Below are positions 46,423-55,116 of a stretch of 64,000 bases of DNA, piece by piece. Position numbers and translations under genes: made by a program. This stretch comes from Clostridiales bacterium (GTDB lineage: Bacteria > Bacillota > Clostridia > Lachnospirales > Cellulosilyticaceae): assembly GCA_019418225.1 (NCBI GenBank), contig DYCF01000020.1:12692-76691 (forward strand), written 5' to 3'. Below the pieces are notes generated by a model. That model was not told where the DNA came from and did no database searches. It saw only the letters and a program-made list of their open reading frames with translations. The stretch's first letter is position 1, and the number at the start of each line of letters is the position of its first letter.

Positions 46423-47805
46423 CTATTTCTCTTCTTTGAATCCTAACATCCAAGTTGCCGCAAATGACACCCCAAGTGAGATTGCAAAGAGGATGATATA
46501 TTGAAGTGGTGCATGTAAGTGAAGAAGGATTCCGAAGATTCCTGTTACACCCGTTGCCGCTGCACCAAGTCCTACAAGTGAAGCATAAAGTCCACCTGCA
46601 AATGCGCCAATTGAAGCGCCAATAAATGGTCTTATATATCTAATATTTACACCAAAGATTGCTGGTTCTGTAATCCCAAGCATTGCACTAAGTGCTGCTG
46701 GGAATGCTAAAGCTTTTAATTTTGCATTTTTTGTTTTTACACCAACTGCAAGCGCTGCACCACCTTGCGCGATATTTGCTGCTGAAGCAATTGGAAGCCA
46801 ATATGTATAACCATATTGTGCAATTTGTCCCATATCAATAATTGTGTACATATGGTGAATACCTGTTACAACTGTTGTTGCATAAATTCCACCTACTAAA
46901 GCTCCGCCAAGACCAAATGGTAATGTAAGAAGCTGTTGAATACCATCTAAGAATGAATGTTCTACGAATACGAATACTGGTCCAATCATTGAAAGCGCTA
47001 AATACGCTGTCACTAATACTGTAACAAGTGGTGTAACGAATAAATCGATAACTTCTGGTACGATTTTATGAAGTTTAGTCTCCAGCTTACTCATAATCCA
47101 TACTGAAATAACTACTGGTATAACACTGCCTTGGTAACCTACCATTGGCACTTCATATAAACCAAACCATACGCTTTGCGTCGAAGCAATACCATCTGCT
47201 GTTGTCCAAGCATTTTGTAAATCTGGGTGTACCATAATCATACCAATTACAGCCCCTAAGAACATATTGCCGCCAAATACTTTTGCTGCACTCATACCAA
47301 TTAAGATTGGTAAAAATGTATAGGCTGCATTACTAAACATTCTTAAAAATACTAAAAGTGATGTGTTTGGATCAATATTAAGGAAGCCATTATTGGCACA
47401 GAATGTAATCGCTTCTGTGAGTCCCATTAATAATCCACTGGCAACGATTGCAGGGATAATAGGTACGAATACATCTCCTAATGTTTTAATAAGTTGTTGG
47501 AACTTGTTTGTTTTAGCTGTTGAGATTTGTTTAAGTTCTTCTTTAGAAACTTCTTTACCACCAGTTAATTTAGAGAATTCTTCAAATACCTTATTAACTG
47601 TTCCAGTCCCAATGATGACTTGAAGTTGCCCTGATGCGAAGAATACCCCTTTTACACCTTCTACATCTTCAATGGCTTCTTTATTTATTTTTTCATTTGA
47701 AGCAATCACTAAGCGAAGTCTTGTTGCGCAATGTGCTGCTGATACTAAATTGTCTGTGCCACCTACTCCTTCAAGGATGAGTTCGGCTGTCTTTTTATAG
47801 TCCAT
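46423..47805 (-). CDS. scrA: Sucrose-specific PTS enzyme IIBC
   Basis: Imports sucrose with phosphorylation. The EIIB domain (1-~90) has the phospho-Cys C26 in SAAHCATRLRL. The EIIC domain (~105-455) has about ten membrane helices, with GLTEAITFCANNGFL, GIHHMYTIIDMGQIAQYG and LGITEPAIFGVNIRYIRPFIG. No EIIA domain is attached, so it borrows a IIA from elsewhere, as in other ScrA proteins. 460 aa. First structural gene of the operon, downstream of two cre/LacI-type operators. Confidence 0.93.
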   Translation of the reverse strand: MDYKKTAELILEGVGGTDNLVSAAHCATRLRLVIASNEKINKEAIEDVEGVKGVFFASGQLQVIIGTGTVNKVFEEFSKLTGGKEVSKEELKQISTAKTNKFQQLIKTLGDVFVPIIPAIVASGLLMGLTEAITFCANNGFLNIDPNTSLLVFLRMFSNAAYTFLPILIGMSAAKVFGGNMFLGAVIGMIMVHPDLQNAWTTADGIASTQSVWFGLYEVPMVGYQGSVIPVVISVWIMSKLETKLHKIVPEVIDLFVTPLVTVLVTAYLALSMIGPVFVFVEHSFLDGIQQLLTLPFGLGGALVGGIYATTVVTGIHHMYTIIDMGQIAQYGYTYWLPIASAANIAQGGAALAVGVKTKNAKLKALAFPAALSAMLGITEPAIFGVNIRYIRPFIGASIGAFAGGLYASLVGLGAAATGVTGIFGILLHLHAPLQYIILFAISLGVSFAATWMLGFKEEK

Positions 47806-47820
47806 TTTTTCCTCCTATGT

Positions 47821-47840
47821 ATGTGTTATCGATTTCACAT
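47821..47840. promoter_or_regulatory. cre/LacI-type operator 1
   Basis: Palindrome ATGTG-ttATCGATtt-CACAT, 16 bp before the scrA start. On the minus strand TGAAATCGATAACA matches every fixed position of the cre consensus TGWAANCGNTNWCA. It could bind CcpA, the neighbouring LacI-type regulator, or both. Confidence 0.8.
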
Positions 47841-47866
47841 GTTGTAAAAATATATAAGTAAAGCTT

Positions 47867-47981
47867 TATAGACCTCACATTGATGAAATTTAGTGATTCA
47901 TCGTTTTTAGTACTGTGAAATCATTAGGAGAAACCAATTGACCTAGATGTACCTTTCAAGGTTTTAGCTGATTTCTCTATA
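47867..47981 (+). repeat. TATA-bounded two-hairpin repeat, copy E (115 bp)
   Basis: Full-length copy, TATAGACCTCACAT to ATTTCTCTATA. It splits the inverted repeat TATATAAGTAAAG (47850) / CTTTACTTATATA (48000) and lies between the two cre/LacI operators of scrA. Confidence 0.85.
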
Positions 47982-48015
47982 AATCTACTTTTAGTAAAAC
48001 TTTACTTATATATGC

Positions 48016-48035
48016 ATGTGTTATCGATTTCATAT
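48016..48035. promoter_or_regulatory. cre/LacI-type operator 2
   Basis: ATGTG-ttATCGATtt-CATAT, same 14-bp core as operator 1. Centre-to-centre distance is 195 bp, or 80 bp without the inserted repeat. Confidence 0.75.
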
Positions 48036-48159
48036 TGTCTACAATCATTATATATTTTTATACACAAAGTTGTAAACATCTATTTTTCCACAAAAACAGC
48101 CACTCTTTTTGTGCATTTTGTACATTTTTATTTTTTATATATTCAAACATTATTTAAAT

Positions 48160-49143
48160 CTATCTTAAGCTTTCTCTGACCTTCAGTTCAAAACCAAGCT
48201 TTATCTTTTGAATAGGCTCTGCGGCATCTTCTTGTGCTGCAACAATCATCTTAGCCGCTTCTTCGCCACTTTGTTCATAATAATATTTTACAGAAGTCAG
48301 TTTCGGCGTTACCACCTTAGATGATTGCGTATTTCCTATACCTGATATGCTCATTGTATCAAGTCTTTCTTGCCAACTTTCTTTCATATATTCCATAGCA
48401 CCTATAGCAATTTGATCTGTTGCACACAGTACGCCATCGATTTCCTTATGACTCTCATGCAGAACCTTCATTTTTTCAAATCCTGAAGTCATTGAAAAGG
48501 CACCTTCTTGTATAAGCGCTTCATCTATTGGTAACTGATGTGCTTTAAGCGCTGCTTCATATCCCAATCGTCTACTTTCACCTGCTGCCTTATCAGCTGT
48601 AGTAACTCCTATGTACGCTAACTTATGATGCCCCTTTTCAATAAATGCATTCGTTAAAGCATACATTGCGCCAAAATCATCATGATAAATGCAGTTATAA
48701 CCTTCTACCTCTTGTCCAACAATCACAATTGGCACTTTAATTGTCTTTAACACTTCATAATGCTTCTCCGTCAATATAGTTGCTACAAAAATAATCCCAT
48801 CTACTTGCTTATTTTTAAACAGTCCTAAATACTCTATTTCCTTCTCAATATTTAAATCCGTATTCCCAAGTAGCACATTATAACCTGTTTTGCCTAACTG
48901 TGTACTAATCCCCTCTACAATACTACTTACTGCTGCTGAACTGATTTTAGGTAAAATAACCCCTATCACATTTGTTTTATTTGTACGTAATGTTTTGGCA
49001 TGGGCAGAAGGAATATAACCTGTTTCATCAATAATCTTTTGGATTTTTTCCCTATTCTCCGCACTCACATAACCATCATTTAAAAACCTCGATACCGTTG
49101 CACTCGATACCCCAGCTAACTTTGCAATTTGTGTAATATTCAT
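48160..49143 (-). CDS. scrR: LacI-family sucrose operon regulator
   Basis: Repressor of the scr genes. N-terminal helix-turn-helix with hinge: ITQIAKLAGVSSATVSRFLNDGYVS (3-27) and RTNKTNVIGVILP. The C-terminal periplasmic-binding-like domain (~60-327) has FVATILTEKHYEVL, IAYIGVTTADKAAGESRRLGY (split here) and GVLCATDQIAIGAMEYMKE. 327 aa. It lies upstream of scrA on the same strand. Sucrose specificity is inferred from the operon. Confidence 0.88.
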   Translation of the reverse strand: MNITQIAKLAGVSSATVSRFLNDGYVSAENREKIQKIIDETGYIPSAHAKTLRTNKTNVIGVILPKISSAAVSSIVEGISTQLGKTGYNVLLGNTDLNIEKEIEYLGLFKNKQVDGIIFVATILTEKHYEVLKTIKVPIVIVGQEVEGYNCIYHDDFGAMYALTNAFIEKGHHKLAYIGVTTADKAAGESRRLGYEAALKAHQLPIDEALIQEGAFSMTSGFEKMKVLHESHKEIDGVLCATDQIAIGAMEYMKESWQERLDTMSISGIGNTQSSKVVTPKLTSVKYYYEQSGEEAAKMIVAAQEDAAEPIQKIKLGFELKVRESLR

Positions 49144-49185
49144 TTTCTCACCTTATAATCTATATTTATTTTATGTTCTATTTAT

Positions 49186-49300
49186 TATAGATTTCACACT
49201 TGTAAAACTTAGTTATTCATAGTTCTAAGTCATGTGAAATCATTGGGAGAAACCTATTAACCTATAGGCATATTTCAAGTTTTTAGTTGGTTTCTCTATA
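49186..49300 (+). repeat. TATA-bounded two-hairpin repeat, copy F (115 bp)
   Basis: Reference copy. Order: TATA, GATTTCACA, an inner hairpin, ATGTGAAATC, ATTGG, GAGAAACC, an A/T-rich loop, GGTTTCTC, TATA. The first hairpin is GATTTCACA...TGTGAAATC and the second is GAGAAACC...GGTTTCTC. The outer ends form TATAGA/TCTATA. It lies 43 bp upstream of the scrR start and runs head-to-tail into copy G, sharing the TATA. Confidence 0.9.
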
Positions 49301-49411
49301 GATTTCACATTTGTAAAACTTAGTTATTCGTAGTTTTGAGTCATGTGAAATCATTGGGAGAAACCTATTAACCTATAGGCATATTTCAAGTTTTTAGTTG
49401 GTTTCTCTATA
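49297..49411 (+). repeat. TATA-bounded two-hairpin repeat, copy G (115 bp)
   Basis: Nearly identical to copy F (few changes), same orientation. The shared TATA (49297-49300) between the copies suggests insertion into the terminal TATA of a resident copy, or tandem amplification. Confidence 0.9.
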
Positions 49412-49638
49412 TTTTTTATGCTTTATTTATACTTACTATAAAACGCTTATAAAGCTACTTTCTAAGCCTATCATACCCCCTAGTATTTGACAAGTACAGG
49501 TAGTTATTTTTTTAACAATCTATTATGTACTCACTTTTTATTTATTTTCTTTACTTTATGCACTCTTATATTATTTTTCTCATTACATGCACTTCATGTT
49601 CTTTGCCTAATTCATTCTATTACATTTTATTTTATAAA
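49412..49638. other. Gap beside the tandem repeats
   Basis: About 230 bp of T-rich sequence upstream of scrR and downstream of the oxidoreductase unit. No gene or convincing promoter seen. Confidence 0.4.
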
Positions 49639-49663
49639 AAGGAGATGCCGTAAGCATCTCCTT
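49639..49663 (-). terminator. Terminator of the nitrate-reductase-like unit
   Basis: AAGGAGATGC (49639-49648) pairs with GCATCTCCTT (49654-49663); on the minus strand a run of T follows. 44 bp past the stop. Confidence 0.88.
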
Positions 49664-49706
49664 CTGTTAACTTGAACCTTCGTGTATGCTTAAGAACAAT
49701 GATTAT

Positions 49707-50939
49707 TTAATACGTATATTCTTGATTCTGCTTAATATTAAAGAAATCACCGTAATCAATATCCACTATAGGCCTTTCAATGCCCTCAATATTCATTTTA
49801 AAACGTACAAGCTGTGTTAATACGCCTGCATAAGAAAGGTCTCCTTGCAAAAGAACGCCATAAACCTTACCGTCTTTTACAATGAATTTCTTATAATCTC
49901 TACCCCTTGTTTGAACGACTTCCTTATAGCTTTCATTTGGCTTTATGGCTACACCCAGTGAAAGTGTTGGAATCCCTATAAAGTTCATTGTATTTTTAAA
50001 TGCAAAGTAATCCGTCATATAGATTTCATTACCTACCATATTATTGCCAGCTACAATGCCTTCTTTAATCGCCTTAGGCCATATTGGATTACGTCCTGTT
50101 ACATCCCCAGCACCATAAATATCTCTGGTATTCGTTTCTCCCTTTGCATTGATGATTAAGCCAAAGTGATCACATTCAATACCTGCAGCCTTAATCACCT
50201 CTACATTGGCTCTAACACCTGTTGCTACAATGATGAGTTCACAAGGTAATATTTCTCCTGTATTTAAAAGTAAACCTGTCGGATTATTATTTTCATCCAC
50301 TATAACCTTTTGTGCCGCTACACCTAACTTAATATTTACACCTAACTGACTAAATGCTTCATAATAACGGTCTGAAGTATAGTCATCTAATTGAAGTGGT
50401 AGGACACGTTTGCCCATTTCCACCAAACTTACCTTCACATCATAAGGCAATAATCCGCTTACAGCATCCATACCAATGAGTCCTGCACCCAATACGACGA
50501 CATTTTTGATACTACCTAACTTTTCTTTTATAAAGTCTACATCTTCTATATTACGAAAGCCTACAACATGATTTGCCTCTCTTAAGCCTTCTACGGGTGG
50601 AATAAATGAATTGGCCCCTGTGGCAAGTAATAATTTATCAAAGCTTATGGTTTCTTCTTCTATTCCCCTACATGTAACCGTATGTGCTTTAGCATCAATT
50701 GCTGTGACTTCACATCCACGCTTCCAAGTGATGTCATAAGCTGTAAAGAAGTCTCCGGGATTTGCAAAGTTGAGCGCTTCTAAAGACTTTTCACCACTTA
50801 AATACTGATGCAGCATGCAGCGTGAGATAATATGCTTGTCCTTAGAAATTAAAATAACCTCGCCTTCTTTATCCATTTCTTTAATTGTTTTGGCACAGCT
50901 TATACCTGCTGCTGAACCACCTATTATGACATAACGCAT
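49707..50939 (-). CDS. FAD/NAD(P)-dependent oxidoreductase (nitrite reductase NAD(P)H-binding-like)
   Basis: Pyridine-nucleotide-disulfide oxidoreductase, 410 aa, passing electrons from NAD(P)H. FAD site VIIGGSAAGISCAKTI (4-19); NAD site VVVLGAGLIGMDAVSGLL (~147-164); second FAD block RDIYGAGDVTG (~272-282). It resembles the N-terminal part of NirB and the NarC-type gene of clostridial assimilatory nitrate reduction. It overlaps the ferredoxin gene by one base and is therefore the third gene of the unit. Exact donor unknown. Confidence 0.9.
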   Translation of the reverse strand: MRYVIIGGSAAGISCAKTIKEMDKEGEVILISKDKHIISRCMLHQYLSGEKSLEALNFANPGDFFTAYDITWKRGCEVTAIDAKAHTVTCRGIEEETISFDKLLLATGANSFIPPVEGLREANHVVGFRNIEDVDFIKEKLGSIKNVVVLGAGLIGMDAVSGLLPYDVKVSLVEMGKRVLPLQLDDYTSDRYYEAFSQLGVNIKLGVAAQKVIVDENNNPTGLLLNTGEILPCELIIVATGVRANVEVIKAAGIECDHFGLIINAKGETNTRDIYGAGDVTGRNPIWPKAIKEGIVAGNNMVGNEIYMTDYFAFKNTMNFIGIPTLSLGVAIKPNESYKEVVQTRGRDYKKFIVKDGKVYGVLLQGDLSYAGVLTQLVRFKMNIEGIERPIVDIDYGDFFNIKQNQEYTY

Positions 50940-51352
50940 TAATCTGGCACCTCCTCTAAGCTAATACATCCAGCTGGGCAATTTGCCACACATTGCGGCG
51001 TTCCAGCTTCTGTATTTCTGCAATAATCACATTTCATCACCTCATAGCTTGTCTGCACATCCATCTTTAAGACACCATAAGGACAATTCATAATACACAT
51101 ATAACAATGGGCGCAACGTGATTCATCATATATCACCATGCCTGTTTCATCATCTTTTCTCATAGCACCGCTCATACAGGTATACGTACATTCTGGCTTA
51201 TCGCAGTGTCTACAGAAAATAGGTGCATAACGCCCCTTATCATCAATAGTAATATGCGTTCTGGTATCACCCCCACCATGAGAAACAATGCAAGCTGTCG
51301 TACAGGTGAGACACCCAATGCACTTCTCCCTTTCAATACGAATCCTAATCAT
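50939..51352 (-). CDS. 4Fe-4S ferredoxin-type electron-transfer subunit
   Basis: 137 aa with four cysteine clusters: CIGCLTCTTAC, CRHCDKPECTYTC, CAHCYMCIMNC and CDYC-x10-CVANC, the DmsB/HycB type that binds up to four 4Fe-4S centres. It relays electrons between the FAD protein and the molybdoenzyme. No twin-arginine or other signal, so cytoplasmic. Its ATG overlaps the stop of the catalytic-subunit gene (4 bp) and it overlaps the oxidoreductase by one base. Confidence 0.92.
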   Translation of the reverse strand: MIRIRIEREKCIGCLTCTTACIVSHGGGDTRTHITIDDKGRYAPIFCRHCDKPECTYTCMSGAMRKDDETGMVIYDESRCAHCYMCIMNCPYGVLKMDVQTSYEVMKCDYCRNTEAGTPQCVANCPAGCISLEEVPD

Positions 51353-53433
51353 GAAATCACCTTCTTTTCAATACGAACTGCTGCACTCTTAAAGGATGGC
51401 TCCTTAGAATAAGGGTCATAAACAGATGGCAGCAAATAATTGGCTTCTCGGTAATGCATCGGCGCAAAAAGTTCATCCATATTAAGCCTTCTTGAGAACT
51501 TCACTAGAAAATCTGCACTATGACCATTGGCAGAATGCAACGTAATCACATCATTTAAATCTAAATCAAGTGCCGCACCTAAGGCAGGGTGCATCTCGAC
51601 ATAAGCCTCTGGTACTGTAATGGCATGAACAGGTGGAATTTCTCTAGTTCTCGTCTGTGTATGCCATTGCCCTACTGTTCCTCTTCCTGTGTTAAGCATA
51701 AGTGGATATTCTTCACTGGTCTGTACAGGATTCTTATGATGTGCTTCAAAGATGAATTTTGCCTTGCCGCTTGGTGTGAAGAAGGTCCCATCACTATAAA
51801 GTCTTCTTTGATCATCTTCTAGTTTTTCACCTTTTCTAAAAGGCCACTGTACACCTCTTGACTTTGTAATCATCTCATAAGTCATCCCCGTCATATCACA
51901 AGGCATACCTTCTGAGCAAGCTTTGATTACTTCAAAAGCATCCTTAGGTGTGCGCCATTTATCTAAAAGTTTCCCCATACCCAAGGCTTCTCCGATTCCT
52001 AGATAAATATCATAATCTGTTAATTCATTTTCTTCTTTTGGTAAAACAGGTCGCATAGCAGCTACACGCCTTTCAGTATTGATTAGGCAACCTTCTTTTT
52101 TAAGACCTGAAGCAGACGGCATAATCAAATGTGCATACTTTTCTGTATCCGTATCACGGTAAATATCTTGGACAACTAAGAATTCTAGTTTCTCTGCAGC
52201 TTTTCTAAATTCATCATTATTAATCCAAGAAGATCTTGGGTTCGTACAATTTACCCATAGCCCTTTGATTTCTCCGCTATTAATCTTCTCTACAATTTGA
52301 TTGTAAGGGATGCTTGGCCTCGTAGGCAGCTTTTCTTCTGGGAAATCTAAAACTTCTGCAATGCGTTTGCGGCGTATTGGGTCACTATATTCCCCACCAC
52401 CATAGAAACCTGTGGTATTGCTAAAAAGTCTTGAACCCATGGCATTACACTGACCTGTTATAGAATTGGCCCCTGTACCTGGGCGACCTATATTGCCTGT
52501 CATTAAGGCTAAGTTAATAATAGCTTGTGCCGTACGTACTGCTTGATAGCTTTGATTAACCCCCATTGTCCACCAGAATGATACTTTATACTGATGCGCA
52601 TGAATAAGCGCCGCAAGTTCTAACACTTGTCCTTTTGAAATACCCGTTTCATCTTCCACATCTTCTAGTGTATAATCCTTTACAAATGCTTTAAATTCCT
52701 CAAATCCTTCTGTAGACCTGGCAATATATTCTTCATCAATCCATCCCTTTTCAATGAGGACATGTGCCAAAGTATATAAAAGATATAAGTCACCCTTTGG
52801 TTTGATATTTAGCCATAAGTTTGCATTATAAGCCGTTTCAGACTTTCTTGGGTCAATCACGACAACATAAGGATTAGGATTCTTTTTCACTCTTCCCCAT
52901 AAAATAGGATGTGCTACAACAGGATTAGAACCTATAAAAATAATTACTTCTGAAAGTTCTAAGTCCTTTAATGTATAAGGGGGTGCATCAAACCCAAAAC
53001 TTTGTTTATGTGCTACAACAGAAGTTGCCATACATAACCTTGTATTTCCATCCCCATCCATCCCCAAAAAATTACGTCCGATATGACCTAAAAGTGCCAT
53101 TTCTTCAGTCGTCAGCTGCCCTGTACTTAAAAAAGCCACACTTTCTCTGCCATATTTATCCTGTAATGCCTTGATTCTTGTTGCAAAAGTCTCAAAGGCT
53201 TCCTTCCAGCTAATCTGCTCTAGTTCACCTTTTTCATTTCTTATAAGTGGTCGTACTGGATTATCCACCTTTGTATTTTGCTTATCTAAGTTAAGGCCCT
53301 TAATACAACAAAAGCCATGATTGACTGGATAATCTTGTGTTGCATTCACCCTTTGAATATGCCCATCTTCCACGAAAAAGTCCAAATTACACCCTATAGA
53401 ACAATAATTACATGTAGATTGTATAACTTCCAT
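51349..53433 (-). CDS. Molybdopterin oxidoreductase, nitrate-reductase type (NasA/NarB-like)
   Basis: Catalytic subunit, 694 aa. N-terminal 4Fe-4S ligands C8, C11, C15 and C42 or C43. Mo-bis-MGD enzyme with the proposed Mo ligand C134 in NTRLCMATSVVAHKQSFG, followed by FDAPP as in assimilatory nitrate reductases. Further blocks: IIFIGSNPVVAHPILW, GRPGTGANSITGQCNAMGSR and a C-terminal molydopterin-binding domain with LMLNTGRGTVGQWHTQTRT. No Tat signal, so cytoplasmic. Formate dehydrogenase was considered; the Cys and neighbouring residues fit nitrate reductase better. First gene of a three-gene unit. Confidence 0.88.
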   Translation of the reverse strand: MEVIQSTCNYCSIGCNLDFFVEDGHIQRVNATQDYPVNHGFCCIKGLNLDKQNTKVDNPVRPLIRNEKGELEQISWKEAFETFATRIKALQDKYGRESVAFLSTGQLTTEEMALLGHIGRNFLGMDGDGNTRLCMATSVVAHKQSFGFDAPPYTLKDLELSEVIIFIGSNPVVAHPILWGRVKKNPNPYVVVIDPRKSETAYNANLWLNIKPKGDLYLLYTLAHVLIEKGWIDEEYIARSTEGFEEFKAFVKDYTLEDVEDETGISKGQVLELAALIHAHQYKVSFWWTMGVNQSYQAVRTAQAIINLALMTGNIGRPGTGANSITGQCNAMGSRLFSNTTGFYGGGEYSDPIRRKRIAEVLDFPEEKLPTRPSIPYNQIVEKINSGEIKGLWVNCTNPRSSWINNDEFRKAAEKLEFLVVQDIYRDTDTEKYAHLIMPSASGLKKEGCLINTERRVAAMRPVLPKEENELTDYDIYLGIGEALGMGKLLDKWRTPKDAFEVIKACSEGMPCDMTGMTYEMITKSRGVQWPFRKGEKLEDDQRRLYSDGTFFTPSGKAKFIFEAHHKNPVQTSEEYPLMLNTGRGTVGQWHTQTRTREIPPVHAITVPEAYVEMHPALGAALDLDLNDVITLHSANGHSADFLVKFSRRLNMDELFAPMHYREANYLLPSVYDPYSKEPSFKSAAVRIEKKVIS

Positions 53434-53516
53434 TCTTCTTCACCTTTCTTACTTTCTTACTTTGCTTTCTTACTTTAATGGTAAATTTCCCAATCTTTCC
53501 ATGAAATATGCTTTAA

Positions 53517-53631
53517 TATAGATTTCACATTTATAAATTTTGGTTATTCATAGTTTTTAGTCATGTGAACTCATTAAGAGAAACCTATTTACCTACATGT
53601 ATATTTCAAGTTTTTAGTTGATTTCTCTATA
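53517..53631 (+). repeat. TATA-bounded two-hairpin repeat, copy H (115 bp)
   Basis: TATAGATTTCACAT to GATTTCTCTATA. It occupies the divergent region between the nitrate-reductase-like unit and the TDT gene, 86 bp before the latter. Confidence 0.88.
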
Positions 53632-53717
53632 TAGATTTTTAATTCTATTCGGATGTATTTCTTTTTACAAAGCATTCCATACTAAACTTAACGCAATATT
53701 AAATTGGAGGTATATAT

Positions 53718-54668
53718 ATGTCAAATGAAACTACTTTTACAAATAGACTTGCAAAACTTCCTGTAGCTATTTTGCCCACATGCGTAGGCGCCATTACGCT
53801 GAGTAATGTTTTTGCAAATCCTTTAGGCTTTCCTTGGGTAAGACACTTTACAATATGGGTCAGTATCATCATTTGGTTTTGCTATCTACTTAAAATCATT
53901 CTTTGCTTTAATACCTGCTTAGATGAATATCAGAAAACTGTGCCTGCCAGCCTTTATGCCGGTTTCACCATGATTATGATGCTGGTAGGTGCTTATCTTT
54001 TTGATTATATGCCTTGGCTTGGTAAAGGGATTTGGCTTATTGCCATTATCATTCATGCCCTTCACATTTTGATTTTCACTTATAAAAATGTATTAAAAGG
54101 TGTCAATATCAAAACCTTCGTTCCTAGCTGGTTCGTTACTTATAATGGTATTATGGTATCTTGTGTAGTTGGTGCCCCTATGAACATGCCTGAACTTTGT
54201 TCAATTATTGTTTATTATGGTATTGCTGTTTTAATCCTCATCATGCCCTTTATGATTTATAGACTTCTTAAATTTCCTATTGAAGATGGCTTCTATCATA
54301 CAAGAGCTATTGTGCTTGCACCTTCTAGCCTCTGCGTTGTAAGTTATATTAATATAATTTCAAATCCTATACCACTTGTAATTTATATTTTATATTTCAT
54401 TGTCTTCTGCTGCTTAGTCTTTGTGGTCATTAATATCAAGAAGTTCTTCTCCTTTAAATTCCACCCTGGTTTTGCAGGTCTTACCTTCCCTATGGCCATA
54501 GGTATTGTGGCTTCCTTAAAAACAGGTACCTTCTTAACCACCTTAGGCTTTGCTGGCTTTGGCACTGCTATCTCGCAACTTGCTGGCTTCCAGATTTATA
54601 TGACAACAGCTATTATTGCCTTTGTCCTTCATAACTTTTATGTTATGTTCTCTGCTAAAACACATTAG
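53718..54668 (+). CDS. TDT/SLAC1-family anion channel or transporter
   Basis: Ten-helix membrane protein of the tellurite-resistance/dicarboxylate (TehA, SLAC1) family, 316 aa. Family features: LPVAILPTCVGAITLSN in helix 1, PSWFVTYNGIMVSCVVGAPM and FHPGFAGLTFPMAIGIVASL in helix 9. TehA/SLAC1 channels pass small anions including nitrate. Because the gene is divergent from a nitrate-reductase-like unit, nitrate or nitrite is an attractive substrate, but this is inference. GGAGG precedes ATG. Confidence 0.88.
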   Translation: MSNETTFTNRLAKLPVAILPTCVGAITLSNVFANPLGFPWVRHFTIWVSIIIWFCYLLKIILCFNTCLDEYQKTVPASLYAGFTMIMMLVGAYLFDYMPWLGKGIWLIAIIIHALHILIFTYKNVLKGVNIKTFVPSWFVTYNGIMVSCVVGAPMNMPELCSIIVYYGIAVLILIMPFMIYRLLKFPIEDGFYHTRAIVLAPSSLCVVSYINIISNPIPLVIYILYFIVFCCLVFVVINIKKFFSFKFHPGFAGLTFPMAIGIVASLKTGTFLTTLGFAGFGTAISQLAGFQIYMTTAIIAFVLHNFYVMFSAKTH

Positions 54669-54686
54669 ATTTTAATCAAAAAAAAT

Positions 54687-54796
54687 GGCAAGACCTAAAT
54701 GGTACGTTTTCTTAGGCTTTTATATAGGGGATGCGCGTATATGTATACCAAACCTATATACCTATTAGAAAACTTATTACCATTTAAGGTCTTGCC
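54687..54796. repeat. 110-nt near-continuous hairpin after the TDT gene
   Basis: GGCAAGACCTAAATGGTA (54687-54704) pairs with 54778-54796; inside, GTTTTCT-TAGG pairs with CCTA-AGAAAAC and TATATAGG with CCTATATA. A-rich before, no T-run after. It starts 18 bp past the TDT stop. A MITE or a 3'-end structure; I cannot tell. Confidence 0.65.
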
Positions 54797-55116
54797 TGCA
54801 TTATCAGTAACACACCTTTAAAATATAAGGAATATTAATGCCATCTTCAGCTTTAATCATTTCAACTAAAAAAATATTGTTTCAACGCTTTGATTTGTTG
54901 ATATGTTTATGTTAACATGAATGACATTTGTTTACAATGTGCATTTTGTACATTTTTGAGTTACCTTTTTCATTTACTTTATACATATCAACCATCTATT
55001 TCTCTCTATTTATTTTCATTTATTCTCATTTATTTTTATTTATCTTTATTTATTCTCATTTACTTTTATTTATTTTTTAACGCTTCATTATTACGCTTCA
55101 CTTTTACCAGCTCTTC
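54797..55116. other. T-rich gap with simple TTTATT-type repeats
   Basis: No gene. 55005-55079 is a low-complexity series of tttattctcattta/tttatttttattta units, at the 3' side of the ABC transporter operon. No clear terminator hairpin was found here. Confidence 0.6.

Noticed and set aside
51349..53433. Formate dehydrogenase
   Set aside because: The proposed Mo ligand is Cys in RLCMATSVVAHKQSFG followed by FDAPP, closer to assimilatory nitrate reductases, and the FAD partner fits the same pathway.
55005..55079. Regulatory repeat array
   Set aside because: Simple T-rich low-complexity sequence without fixed unit length.
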